From an uncultured Candidatus Saccharibacteria bacterium (GTDB taxonomy: Bacteria > Patescibacteriota > Saccharimonadia > Saccharimonadales > Saccharimonadaceae): a stretch of DNA of 64,000 bases. The notes under the pieces were generated by a model, which did not search any database, was not told the origin of the DNA, and was given only the letters and a program-made list of their open reading frames with translations. The position numbers and the translations under genes were made by a program. This document shows, piece after piece, positions 34,454 to 42,595 of the stretch. The stretch is taken from the NCBI GenBank assembly GCA_948945085.1, contig CARBGY010000004.1, positions 34,456-98,455 of the forward strand. The letters are read 5' to 3'. The stretch's first letter is position 1. Each line of letters starts with the position of its first letter.

Positions 34454-34887
34454 GCATCAAAGTGAAAGGCTTAGTTAGCTTAAAGGCTAAATATAGCCGT
34501 TTGCCATCCAATGTAATAGCTGGGCTTACGAGGGGAATTAACCAAGCTACTGCGGTTGTGGAGGCAAGTGCAAAAGCGGTCACTCCAGTTGACACTGGTC
34601 GCCTGCGAGGCTCAATTCATGCTCGAAAGGCTAAGAATGACGGAAAGAGCGTGACTGGTAGTGTTTATACGGATGTTGAATATGCAATGTTTGTGGAGTT
34701 CGGTACAGGAGTTCGTGGGAACGGATCGTACCCATATAAAACGGAGATTGCTCTAGCATACGGAAATGTGGCAGGTCAGGTGGCTCAGCCGTTTCTTGGC
34801 AGAGCATTACATCAGCGTGAGAAAGAGATTCATCAAATTGTGAGTGCGGCAGTAAGTGGTGCTATGAAAGGCAAACGAAATGTTTAA
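34438..34887 (+). CDS. HK97 gp10-like tail-completion protein
   Basis: The 149-aa protein carries the HK97-gp10 pattern: an early helix (YSRLPSNVIAGLTRG), TPVDTGRLRGSIHA near 55-70 and VEYAMFVEFGTG near 90. This family joins the tail to the head-closure complex. It overlaps both neighbours. Confidence 0.85.
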   Translation: MSGSVSIKVKGLVSLKAKYSRLPSNVIAGLTRGINQATAVVEASAKAVTPVDTGRLRGSIHARKAKNDGKSVTGSVYTDVEYAMFVEFGTGVRGNGSYPYKTEIALAYGNVAGQVAQPFLGRALHQREKEIHQIVSAAVSGAMKGKRNV

Positions 34888-35218
34888 TCCAAAGAAAGAA
34901 GTATTTGCGAAGTTGCAAGAGCTTGAAGGTGTAAGCGTATCCCAAAGTTCTCAAAACATTTTCAATACTCTACCTGCGGTGACCTTTAGTATTCAGAACA
35001 ACGCCGTAAATATAACGCTCGACAATGAGATTGCCTCTCAGGATATTATCGTTGGCATTGATGTGTGGGCGGATTCAAGTACGCAAGCTAGCAGTATTTT
35101 AGCTCAAGTTGAGGCTAAGATGCGAGAACTGTTATATCAGCTAAACAGCTCTGTAGATGTACCGAATACAGATCAGAGCATTCATCACATAGCGTGTAGC
35201 TTTAGAGGTACTCGCTAA
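34880..35218 (+). CDS. tail terminator-like protein
   Basis: The 112-aa alpha/beta protein lies between the gp10-like gene and the major tail gene, the usual place of the tail terminator (gpU/gp17-type). The alternating strands (LPAVTFSIQNNAVNITLDNEIASQDIIVGIDVWA) and C-terminal strand fit that fold. It overlaps the preceding gene by 8 nt. Confidence 0.72.
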   Translation: MFNPKKEVFAKLQELEGVSVSQSSQNIFNTLPAVTFSIQNNAVNITLDNEIASQDIIVGIDVWADSSTQASSILAQVEAKMRELLYQLNSSVDVPNTDQSIHHIACSFRGTR

Positions 35219-35239
35219 GTAACAAAATAAGGAGAAAAT

Positions 35240-35677
35240 ATGGCAGGTATTCCATCAATCGGAACCGAACTATTCCTCGTGAAAGCTGGTGACGAACAAG
35301 CTGACACGAAAATCGCACATCTTACCTCAGCTGGAGCTATTCAGGGTACGGCTGAAGAAATTGATGTAACTGATCACGACAGTCCTAATGGTAACAAAGA
35401 ATACATGGCAGGTGCTGTTGATTTTGGTACTTTTGACTTTGCTGGGAATGTGAATGACCCAACTTTGGTAGCGAAGTTGTACGACCTTCTTAGCTCGAAA
35501 GTACTTCGTTCTTGGTATGTCAAATACAAGGATGGCTCTCGTGCTGATTTTGACGGTCCTCTACAGAGCTTTGGTCTGGATGAGCAGACTACTGACGGTC
35601 TTATCACCTGTTCTGGGTCTATTCGCATCAGCGGCACTCCAGAATATCAGCCAACTGCAGCTTCGGACGGAGCTTAA
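35240..35677 (+). CDS. major tail protein
   Basis: The 145-aa protein has the tail-tube pattern: early GTELFLVKAGDEQADTKIA, EIDVTDHDSPNGNKEY and a late ITCSGSIRISGTPEY. It forms the stacked hexameric tube. AAGGAG lies before the ATG. A GGCGG/CCGCC hairpin follows its stop. Confidence 0.87.
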   Translation: MAGIPSIGTELFLVKAGDEQADTKIAHLTSAGAIQGTAEEIDVTDHDSPNGNKEYMAGAVDFGTFDFAGNVNDPTLVAKLYDLLSSKVLRSWYVKYKDGSRADFDGPLQSFGLDEQTTDGLITCSGSIRISGTPEYQPTAASDGA

Positions 35678-35730
35678 ACGCACGGCGGCTGCGTAATGCC
35701 GCCACTAAACAAACTTAACTCGGAGATATT

Positions 35731-36051
35731 ATGAATATCATTTATAAGGCAAGTTCACTAGCAAAAGCAGAGCGTAAGTATCAAATGAAGTTCTTTGACG
35801 CTATGGCAAATATCGGCGGTTTTTCAGAAATTATGTTTTTCCTTGAGGCTGGCGGCGTGTCAGAGGAGGAAGCCGATGCTTTTATTGCCGAAAAAGGTAT
35901 TACAGAGGCTATGGCTGCCATTATGGAGGCAATCTCTGAGTCAGGTTTTTTAGGGGACATGAAAATCGACATGAAGGAACTTCGCCAAGAGATGGCGGAG
36001 ACCACCAAACAGGTAGTTTCACAGAATACTGGAAAAGCCAGCAAAAACTAG
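35731..36051 (+). CDS. tail assembly chaperone (gpG-like)
   Basis: The 106-aa acidic helical protein lies between the tail tube and tape-measure genes, the canonical place of the gpG chaperone that coats the tape measure during tail assembly. The last codons are AGC AAA AAC TAG; a -1 shift there opens the next frame (see 36042 and 36090). Confidence 0.75.
   Translation: MNIIYKASSLAKAERKYQMKFFDAMANIGGFSEIMFFLEAGGVSEEEADAFIAEKGITEAMAAIMEAISESGFLGDMKIDMKELRQEMAETTKQVVSQNTGKASKN
36042..36048 (+). other. candidate -1 programmed frameshift site
   Basis: CAAAAAC directly precedes the TAG of the gpG-like gene. Slipping back one base after the AAC codon continues as CTA GCA TTT TCA ATC without a stop into the 36090 frame. 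Most tailed phages make such a gpG-gpGT fusion. The heptamer is not a perfect XXXYYYZ. Confidence 0.6.
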
Positions 36052-36089
36052 CATTTTCAATCGGAATTGGACTTTCAGACTTTTGGGAA

Positions 36090-36362
36090 ATGACGGTCGG
36101 TGATTTTTACGACTGCATTGATGGCTTTGAGCTTGCAAGAGAGCGACAAATTCAAGATATGGATATGTTGAACTATCAGCTCGGTCAGTACATAGGAGTA
36201 GCCTTTAGCGATCCAAAGCACTATCCGAGGAGCCCAGAAATAGCCGAGAGATTAAAAAACAAAAATAAATCTCCCCAAGCAATGACCGATGAGGAAATGC
36301 TGGCTCAAATTAAGCGTGATTCGCTCCAATGGAAAGGAATAACTAATGGTAGCAACAGTTGA
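36090..36362 (+). CDS. tail assembly chaperone extension (gpT-like)
   Basis: The 90-aa frame (from the internal ATG) continues open upstream through the end of the gpG-like gene, encoding LAFSIGIGLSDFWE before the ATG, so it is most likely made as a -1 frameshift fusion. The ATG has no good ribosome site. It overlaps the tape-measure gene by 17 nt. Confidence 0.65.
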   Translation: MTVGDFYDCIDGFELARERQIQDMDMLNYQLGQYIGVAFSDPKHYPRSPEIAERLKNKNKSPQAMTDEEMLAQIKRDSLQWKGITNGSNS

Positions 36363-39027
36363 CGAGCTACAAGTTCAAATTACTGCTAATGCGAACTCTT
36401 TTAATAAGCAAATTAAAGGTGTTCAAAAGCGAATGGACGAGATGAGCAAGTCTGCTAAGGCAAGTACTGAAGGTGCGGCAAAAGCTTTTAATGGTCTTAA
36501 AATTGCCGCAGTAGCTGCCGTTGCTGCCATTTCTGTTGCAGTCGGCAAAATGGTGTCCGCCAGCACAAAACAATTTGGCGATTTTGAACAAAATGTGGGT
36601 GGTGCCAAAGCAATTTTTGGTGACTACGCAGGTTTTGTCCAGAAGAAAGCAACCGAGGCTGCATCGACTATGGGTATGTCGATGAACGAATATATGCAAA
36701 CCGCCAACAAGCTCGGAGCGATCATCAAAGGAACTGGTATGTCCACCGAGGATAGTTTAACTTTGACTGCCGCCGTGATGCAACGAGCTGCCGACCAAGC
36801 ATCAGTTATGGGCGTAAGTACGGCTGAGGCTATGGATATTATGGTTTCGGCTGGTAAAGGTATTTTAACCACTATGGACGGTCTAGGCGTTAAGCTTTCT
36901 GCGAACGCTATCGAGTCTTATGCTCTGAGTCAGGGCGTAAAAACAACTTATTCTGAAATGTCTGAGGCTCAAAAGGCAGTTTATGCCTATGGCTTATTTT
37001 TGGATCGAACGAAGTATGCACAAGGAAACTTTGCTAGAGAAGGTGTCGAAACTCTTAATGGATCTCTTGCCGTCTTGAAAGCAAGCTTTAAGAACTTAGG
37101 AACTATGCTTGGCTCGGCATTTGCTCCTATTCTAATGGAAGTCGCTAATTTTATTACGAATTATGTAATACCAGCACTTAAAGCAGTTATTCCGTATGTG
37201 ATTGGTTTTATGCAGGCTGTTGGAAAGATGGTGAGTTATGTCGCAAACGCTCTTGCTGCGTTATTCGGTAAGGACACGAACCCAGCAGAATCAATTTCGG
37301 GTTCTGTGGATATAGCAACGGATAGTATGGAGTCTCTAGGGGGAGCGACCAGCGATGTTGATAAATCACTGGGAGATGCAGCAAAGAGTGCGAAAAAGCT
37401 CAAAAATCAGCTCGCCAGTTTCGATGAAATGAATGTACTCACAGAGCCAACCAGTAGCTCAGATTCGAGTGGTTCAGGTGTTGGCGGTACTGGTCTTGAG
37501 GGGTTAAATTTGCCAAAGATTGAGAAAATCGACTGGGAGAATATCATTCCTGATGCAAAAATACCAGAATGGCTAAAAGGTTTAGACAAGATTTTTGACA
37601 CGAAAGCTGCAAAGGCTTGGGGAGAGGCAGTCAAAAAGGTCTTGAAAACTGTCCAGAAGAACTTTCAGTCAGTCTTTTCAAAGGTTGGTGCTATCGCAAG
37701 TACGCTTTGGGAAGACATGGGCAAATCGCTAGAAAAATATGGCGACCAGCTGGATACTAGCTTAGCTAATTGGGGAACTGCTATCGGCGATTGTCTAAGT
37801 AATGCTGTAGAATTGGCTTTTGCCCCGATAGACGGTTTCTTAGGTGGAGTTAAAGAGCGGCTGGAGCAGTCTGGTCAGGAGCTTACGGATTCCATTATGG
37901 TTATTAGCATCAATGCAGCTAATGCGGCTACCGAGATAACGACTCATGTGACCGAAGGTATTAGCGGTATGATCGAACCGATTAGAAATGGTTTTAGCAA
38001 TTTAGGCGAATTATTTACTCAAATGTGGATAGATATGACCGCATCCTTTGCTGAACATTCTCCAGAGATTTTCGGTGGAATATCTCAGTTTGTCGGTGAT
38101 ATTATTGATACTTTTAGCCAGTTTGGTCAAATTATAGCTGGTATTTGGGAAGATATTACTGGCGGGCTTAAAAAAGTGTGGGATGAGAACGGCAAGGAAT
38201 TGACAGATAATATCGCACTTGCCGTAGAAAACATCATCAAAGTGTTCCAGAGCCTTTGGGATAACCTTATTGAGCCAATCGTGAAGCCAATGCTGGAACA
38301 ACTCAAGAAGACTTGGGATGAAAACCTGAAACCGATTGTAGATAAAGTTGCTGAATTCGTAATGAAGCTCATTAACTTTGCTTTGATGATCTGGAATCAG
38401 TTTATTGCACCGATTATTGGTTGGCTTACTGAAAAACTCAAGCCTACATTCGAAAACATAGGGAAAACTATTGCTGGTATTATGGATACTCTAGGCAGGG
38501 CGATTGGTTCTGTTGTGGGTGGTATCATTGACACTTTCTCAGGAATAATTGATTTCCTTACAGGAGTATTCACTGGTGACTGGAAAAAAGCTTGGGAAGG
38601 CATAAAAGGCATATTTTCTGGCATTTGCGATGCACTTGGTGGGCTATTCAAAGCTCCAATCAATTTCATCATTGATTGCATTAACACTTTTATTCGTGGT
38701 CTTAACAACATCAAAATTCCAGATTGGGTGCCAGCTATTGGTGGTGCAGGTTTCCATATTAACGAGATTCCAAAGTTAGCACATGGTGGCGTTATTGATT
38801 CGGCTACTATAGCGATGATTGGTGAGAGTGGGCGAGAGGCAGTATTGCCCCTAGAACGCAATACTGGCTGGATGGACAAATTAGCTGAAAAACTGTCTGC
38901 TGGTAATCAGCAAACAGCTCCTCAGCAACTGGTTGTTCAAATTGGAGATGATACGATCTTTGATAAAGCAATCGAATACATCAATAATAAGTCCAATCTA
39001 CAAAACCGTAGTGTTATTGCACTTTAG
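36346..39027 (+). CDS. tape measure protein
   Basis: The 893-aa protein sets tail length. It has an N-terminal coiled coil (1-45), hydrophobic Ala-rich helices (50-70), the family segment around TMGMSMNEYMQTANKLGAIIKG (100-125), several membrane-like stretches, repeated Trp-containing segments (IWEDITGGLKKVWDENGKE type, 590-700) and a late GESGREAVLPLERNTGW, common near TMP C-termini. It ends convergently with the moron, overlapping it by 4 nt. Confidence 0.92.
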   Translation: MVATVDELQVQITANANSFNKQIKGVQKRMDEMSKSAKASTEGAAKAFNGLKIAAVAAVAAISVAVGKMVSASTKQFGDFEQNVGGAKAIFGDYAGFVQKKATEAASTMGMSMNEYMQTANKLGAIIKGTGMSTEDSLTLTAAVMQRAADQASVMGVSTAEAMDIMVSAGKGILTTMDGLGVKLSANAIESYALSQGVKTTYSEMSEAQKAVYAYGLFLDRTKYAQGNFAREGVETLNGSLAVLKASFKNLGTMLGSAFAPILMEVANFITNYVIPALKAVIPYVIGFMQAVGKMVSYVANALAALFGKDTNPAESISGSVDIATDSMESLGGATSDVDKSLGDAAKSAKKLKNQLASFDEMNVLTEPTSSSDSSGSGVGGTGLEGLNLPKIEKIDWENIIPDAKIPEWLKGLDKIFDTKAAKAWGEAVKKVLKTVQKNFQSVFSKVGAIASTLWEDMGKSLEKYGDQLDTSLANWGTAIGDCLSNAVELAFAPIDGFLGGVKERLEQSGQELTDSIMVISINAANAATEITTHVTEGISGMIEPIRNGFSNLGELFTQMWIDMTASFAEHSPEIFGGISQFVGDIIDTFSQFGQIIAGIWEDITGGLKKVWDENGKELTDNIALAVENIIKVFQSLWDNLIEPIVKPMLEQLKKTWDENLKPIVDKVAEFVMKLINFALMIWNQFIAPIIGWLTEKLKPTFENIGKTIAGIMDTLGRAIGSVVGGIIDTFSGIIDFLTGVFTGDWKKAWEGIKGIFSGICDALGGLFKAPINFIIDCINTFIRGLNNIKIPDWVPAIGGAGFHINEIPKLAHGGVIDSATIAMIGESGREAVLPLERNTGWMDKLAEKLSAGNQQTAPQQLVVQIGDDTIFDKAIEYINNKSNLQNRSVIAL

Positions 39028-39629
39028 TGGCTCAAGTCGATAGTATTGAGGATCTTAGAGCTAAAGCCCTTGTCATAGATATGAAGTTTTAACGCCGTAT
39101 CCCCTGATGGTACTTCGAAAACGATACTGCCCTCTTTTGTTCCATTTACGGCTAAATCGCCCGTATGAATAGCATCGTCAGCCTGTGCCATTGCCTTGTA
39201 AGCCTCGATTGACCCATTGCCATTTTCAATCTTAAAGTTTAGTGCATTGTAGCTCTGAACCTCGTTGCTTGTGTTTTTGATGGACAGATTCACTTTAACA
39301 TACTCCATCCCATCGCTCGGCGTTAAATATGCTGCTGTATAGTTGCGATCTATTGATTTGACAGTGACTTCTACTTTGCCAGCAGGCGTAGCAATGCCTA
39401 TGGACGGTGTCGTTGGAGTACTGGGTGAATCGCTGGAAGATGTAGTGTTATTGTCAGGATGATTAGTGGAGGTAGTGGGTGTCGAGTTTGGTGAGGTGTC
39501 CGTTTTGTCGGTATTGCTCAATGCTCCGCCGCAGATCGCAATTATGACAACTAAAATAACCCAAAACCACCATTGCTGATAAAAAGGCTTGGAAGTCTTT
39601 GGGTTGCTGACAGTCTTTTGTTTTTTCAT
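39024..39629 (-). CDS. moron: membrane-anchored DUF4352-like protein
   Basis: The 201-aa protein on the strand opposite to the tail genes has a basic N-terminus, one membrane helix (WWFWVILVVIIAICGGAL, about 25-42), a Ser/Thr/Pro/Asn-rich linker and a beta-sandwich C-terminal domain (about 90-200) of DUF4352 type. It should sit outside the membrane. Its own promoter (TGG-TATAAT, minus strand, 39764-39772) and inverted orientation mark it as a lysogenic moron, perhaps for superinfection exclusion or surface change (inference). The ATG at 39629 has GGGAG upstream. Confidence 0.75.
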   Translation of the reverse strand: MKKQKTVSNPKTSKPFYQQWWFWVILVVIIAICGGALSNTDKTDTSPNSTPTTSTNHPDNNTTSSSDSPSTPTTPSIGIATPAGKVEVTVKSIDRNYTAAYLTPSDGMEYVKVNLSIKNTSNEVQSYNALNFKIENGNGSIEAYKAMAQADDAIHTGDLAVNGTKEGSIVFEVPSGDTALKLHIYDKGFSSKILNTIDLSH

Positions 39630-39648
39630 TTTTGTCTTTCTCCCACAC

Positions 39649-39757
39649 AAAATGGGCTAGCGTTTAGTATATGTGTTCAAGATATACTTAGAGCTTTAAT
39701 CTCTGGCAACACTAGCCCATTTTGGAGATTAAAAAATTCTCTAAATATATCTTGAAC
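39649..39757 (-). promoter_or_regulatory. interleaved inverted repeats in the moron leader (pseudoknot-like)
   Basis: AAAATGGGCTAG (39649-39660) pairs with CTAGCCCATTTT (39712-39723), and GTTCAAGATATACTTAGAG (39675-39693) pairs with 39739-39757 (19 bp, one G-U). The arms alternate A-B-A'-B', so both stems together form a pseudoknot. The whole lies between the moron promoter and its start codon. Confidence 0.65.
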
Positions 39758-39763
39758 AATACT

Positions 39764-39772
39764 ATTATACCA
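39764..39772 (-). promoter_or_regulatory. extended -10 promoter of the moron
   Basis: On the minus strand TGG-TATAAT, giving a start near 39757, exactly where the interleaved repeats begin. Confidence 0.6.
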
Positions 39773-39779
39773 CAAAATA

Positions 39780-39819
39780 GAGGGCTAAGCCTGCTGTACT
39801 ACGGCAGCAGGTCACCCTC
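39780..39819. other. strong hairpin in the moron-tail intergenic region
   Basis: GAGGG (39780-39784) and CCCTC (39815-39819) enclose CCTGCTG (39790-39796)/CAGCAGG (39805-39811). It lies upstream of the moron promoter. It may end read-through transcripts or be a structural site. Confidence 0.45.
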
Positions 39820-39878
39820 AATAAGCACATTATAACATATTTGATTAGTTTCTTGAAGTCAGGGAAATAAGGATGTGC

Positions 39879-40120
39879 TATAATACCAGTAATGCGTTAA
39901 TCGCAGGGAGATGCGGCGTAGCCCATCGAATAAAAGCAGAGACAACATTGTGGGCGTTTCTGCACGCCACCCTACAGCGAGATACTCGTGTCGTATCCCC
40001 AAAGGGAGCAATGGCAAAATGAAGGAGATCCTGACAGCATGACACGCTGGATTTCGGGTAGCCATACTGCTCGTTATAGTCGCAAGACTTAATTCCTGAA
40101 CCCCACGCAGGGAATGCGGG
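39879..40120 (+). ncRNA. candidate phage non-coding RNA
   Basis: Extended -10 TGC-TATAAT (39879-39884) faces about 230 nt without an ORF. The tract has many short stems, e.g. GGCGT/ACGCC, GATAC/GTATC, AGGAGATCCT and ATTCC/GGGAAT close to the end. It lies just before cassette D. Together with the moron leader this explains the long gene-free stretch 39650-40199. Confidence 0.4.
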
Positions 40121-40125
40121 CAATA

Positions 40126-40178
40126 TGGTATAATTAAGACAAGAATCAATCGCAGTCACAAGTCGTGGCTGTGTTTTT
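40126..40178 (+). promoter_or_regulatory. phage late promoter-attenuator cassette D
   Basis: TGG-TATAAT (-10 at 40129-40134), AATCAATCGCA (40144-40154), stem CAGTCAC/GTGGCTG (40153-40159/40165-40171), TTTTTT (40173-40178). It heads the distal tail/baseplate module. Confidence 0.8.
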
Positions 40179-40199
40179 TGTTGTATAGGAAAAGAGATA

Positions 40200-40625
40200 A
40201 TGTATAGCGGCGATTTGCTTAAAATAAATGGCGTACGAATCTCAGGGTTAAGCGGCTATAAGATTAACCGTGAGAAACTTTGGAAAGATGCTGAACGAAA
40301 TATGAACGGCAATGTGTCGGCTTCGCTAATTGGCGTATTTCCAAAGCTAGAGCTGGTCTTTCGTGATGCCTTGAATGAAGACCAAATTAGCAAGCTCTGT
40401 GAACTGCTAGATATGCCATATTTCACAGCTACTTACTATGACGCTAAGATTAAGGGTACAAATTCAGCTTGTTACTATGCTAGTAGCTATCCAGTCGAGT
40501 TGATGGAGCGAAAACGAGGCTTATTTAAGACTTTTACCGTTAATCTAGTGCCAGTTAGCAAGGACAAACATTCTCCGACTGGTATGATCGGATATTATGC
40601 TGACGGCGAACAGGAGCGTTTCTAA
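40200..40625 (+). CDS. phage distal tail-type protein
   Basis: The 141-aa protein has beta-rich content (LKINGVRISGLSGYKINREKLWKD at the start, LFKTFTVNLVPVS near the end) and is first in the distal tail module, before the baseplate hub, so it probably forms the hub ring at the tail tip (DUF6711/Dit-like). It overlaps the next gene by 1 nt. Confidence 0.68.
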   Translation: MYSGDLLKINGVRISGLSGYKINREKLWKDAERNMNGNVSASLIGVFPKLELVFRDALNEDQISKLCELLDMPYFTATYYDAKIKGTNSACYYASSYPVELMERKRGLFKTFTVNLVPVSKDKHSPTGMIGYYADGEQERF

Positions 40626-42592
40626 TGATTAACGCCTCGCAAACCTTTAAGGATGCTATGACTCCAAACATCAAGAATGGAGTTGGAGTAGTAGTTACGG
40701 TTGTAGAGGATAACACGACATATAGTTCAGACGATGTAATGCAGTCGGTCGTTATTAAATCGTCAGGCTACTACTATGGCGTAAATACTCGCTCTGCCAC
40801 CATCAAAATGCTTGGAACGAGCTATAATCTGACAGATAAATCGCTCAAGATCGAGCAGGCTGCCTTAGTCGATCCAGCAACCGAAACTTGGGAACGAATG
40901 AATCAGGGTGTTTTTGTTGTAAAAGAACAAACAGCTGATCTCGAAAAAGGTTGCACCACTCTCACGGCATACGATCTTATGGGTTGTATGGGTAAAACAG
41001 ACTATAAAACCGAGGACGGCATCACTTTTCCTTGTACGGTTGCTAAGTTAGCTGAACAAATTGCTAGCCATTTTGGGCTACAACTTGGCACGGATTTTAC
41101 AGAGCTGCCCAACTATAACTACGAGATCGCAGAAGATCTATACGCAACCATCTCTACGGCAACTTATCGTGATATTCTAGCGGAAATTGGTGGTGCTACT
41201 GCAACTATGGCTATTGTCACCACGGACAATAAGCTAGAATTCCGACCACTAGCACGAGATGTTTCGGAAACTTGGACTTACGAGGATATGAAGAAGTTTA
41301 AGGTCGAGCCTAAATACGGTGAAGTGAATGCGGTAGTTTTGGCTCGTACCCCACAGGAAGACAATATCGCCTTGACTGATGCGGAGAGCGTAGAAAAGAA
41401 CGGTTTGACGGAGATTAAGCTTGCGAACAATGAAATACTCGATAATGACCGCCAAGACCTCATCAAACCGCTTCTAGAGGCTTCTTTAGGCTTTTATTTC
41501 TACCCTAGTAGTGTAACAACGATTGGTCACGGTTGGCACGAAGTCGGCGATCGTGTTGCAGTCAAAGACGATGCAAACAATACATACGAAATCATTATTA
41601 CTGACATTTCGCTAACTTTAGACGGTGGTATTAAGGAAGTAATCTCTAGCGTAGCTCCAGTAGAAACGCAAACAAATTATGCGATGGCTGGTGGCATCAC
41701 TAAAACCCTTTATAATACCGAAATTAAAGTCGATAAGCAGAGCCAAGAAATTCGTTCCACGGTCAGCAAACAGGACACTTTGGAAAATGTAGTTAATGAC
41801 AATTACACTCAAATTATCCAGAATCTGACCTCAATTATTGCAGCCGTGCAGAACTCAGGCGGTAATAACCTTATAAAGAACTCTGTGGGCTATGTACTAG
41901 GAACGAACGGTATCCCTGATAGCTGGAATACTGAGCTAGAGGATGAGGGCGGCTTGACTGTGATGGCGAGTAGCGAGGCGGCAAACCGTGGCTCAATTTC
42001 GAATAACATTATGGTACTGGCTGGCGTTACATTGCGGCAGCGTATCTCCGTGGCAGCTGATGAGGGAGCAGCAGAACCTACCAAATACACATTCTCTGTG
42101 AAGATTAAGAAAACGGCAGCCCGTGGCACAGGAAGTATTGTTTTAACTGATGGACTAAATGAATATCGCATTGATATTGCCTCTGCAGATGAGCCATATT
42201 ACCAAGAATACTCAATTAAGGGTATCGTGCCGAAAAATAGCTACCTTGATTTAATAGTTTATGGATCGGCTGATAGCGATTTTACGGTTACAGATATGAT
42301 GCTTTCTACTGGTGACTATGTTGCACAATGGACTCAGGCTAACGGTGAGTTCGCTAACACTCAAGTTAGTATCGATGTTAATGGCGTTAAGGTGAAGTCT
42401 AGCACGCAGCCAAACACTTATTCGATGCAGACATCGCTAGGTTTTAGTGGGTCGGATGGTTCAAAGAGCTACCAGCTCGATTCAAACAGCGTTAGTAGCG
42501 ACAAGGCAATTATTAGTTCAGAGTTCGATATGCCACCGCTAAAGATAGTTTCACGCTCCGATGGATGGGCGTTAGTGAAAAAGGAGAATTAA
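40625..42592 (+). CDS. baseplate hub/tail-associated protein
   Basis: The 655-aa protein has an N-terminal half (about 1-330) that resembles gp27-like hub proteins of siphovirus tails (LTAYDLMGCMGKTDY, then an AEIGGATATMAIVTTDNKLEFRPL segment). The C-terminal half includes a carbohydrate-binding-like beta-sandwich (about 415-560, with NLIKNS at its start). It may form the tip complex that contacts the host. Confidence 0.78.
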   Translation: MINASQTFKDAMTPNIKNGVGVVVTVVEDNTTYSSDDVMQSVVIKSSGYYYGVNTRSATIKMLGTSYNLTDKSLKIEQAALVDPATETWERMNQGVFVVKEQTADLEKGCTTLTAYDLMGCMGKTDYKTEDGITFPCTVAKLAEQIASHFGLQLGTDFTELPNYNYEIAEDLYATISTATYRDILAEIGGATATMAIVTTDNKLEFRPLARDVSETWTYEDMKKFKVEPKYGEVNAVVLARTPQEDNIALTDAESVEKNGLTEIKLANNEILDNDRQDLIKPLLEASLGFYFYPSSVTTIGHGWHEVGDRVAVKDDANNTYEIIITDISLTLDGGIKEVISSVAPVETQTNYAMAGGITKTLYNTEIKVDKQSQEIRSTVSKQDTLENVVNDNYTQIIQNLTSIIAAVQNSGGNNLIKNSVGYVLGTNGIPDSWNTELEDEGGLTVMASSEAANRGSISNNIMVLAGVTLRQRISVAADEGAAEPTKYTFSVKIKKTAARGTGSIVLTDGLNEYRIDIASADEPYYQEYSIKGIVPKNSYLDLIVYGSADSDFTVTDMMLSTGDYVAQWTQANGEFANTQVSIDVNGVKVKSSTQPNTYSMQTSLGFSGSDGSKSYQLDSNSVSSDKAIISSEFDMPPLKIVSRSDGWALVKKEN

Positions 42593-42595
42593 AGA

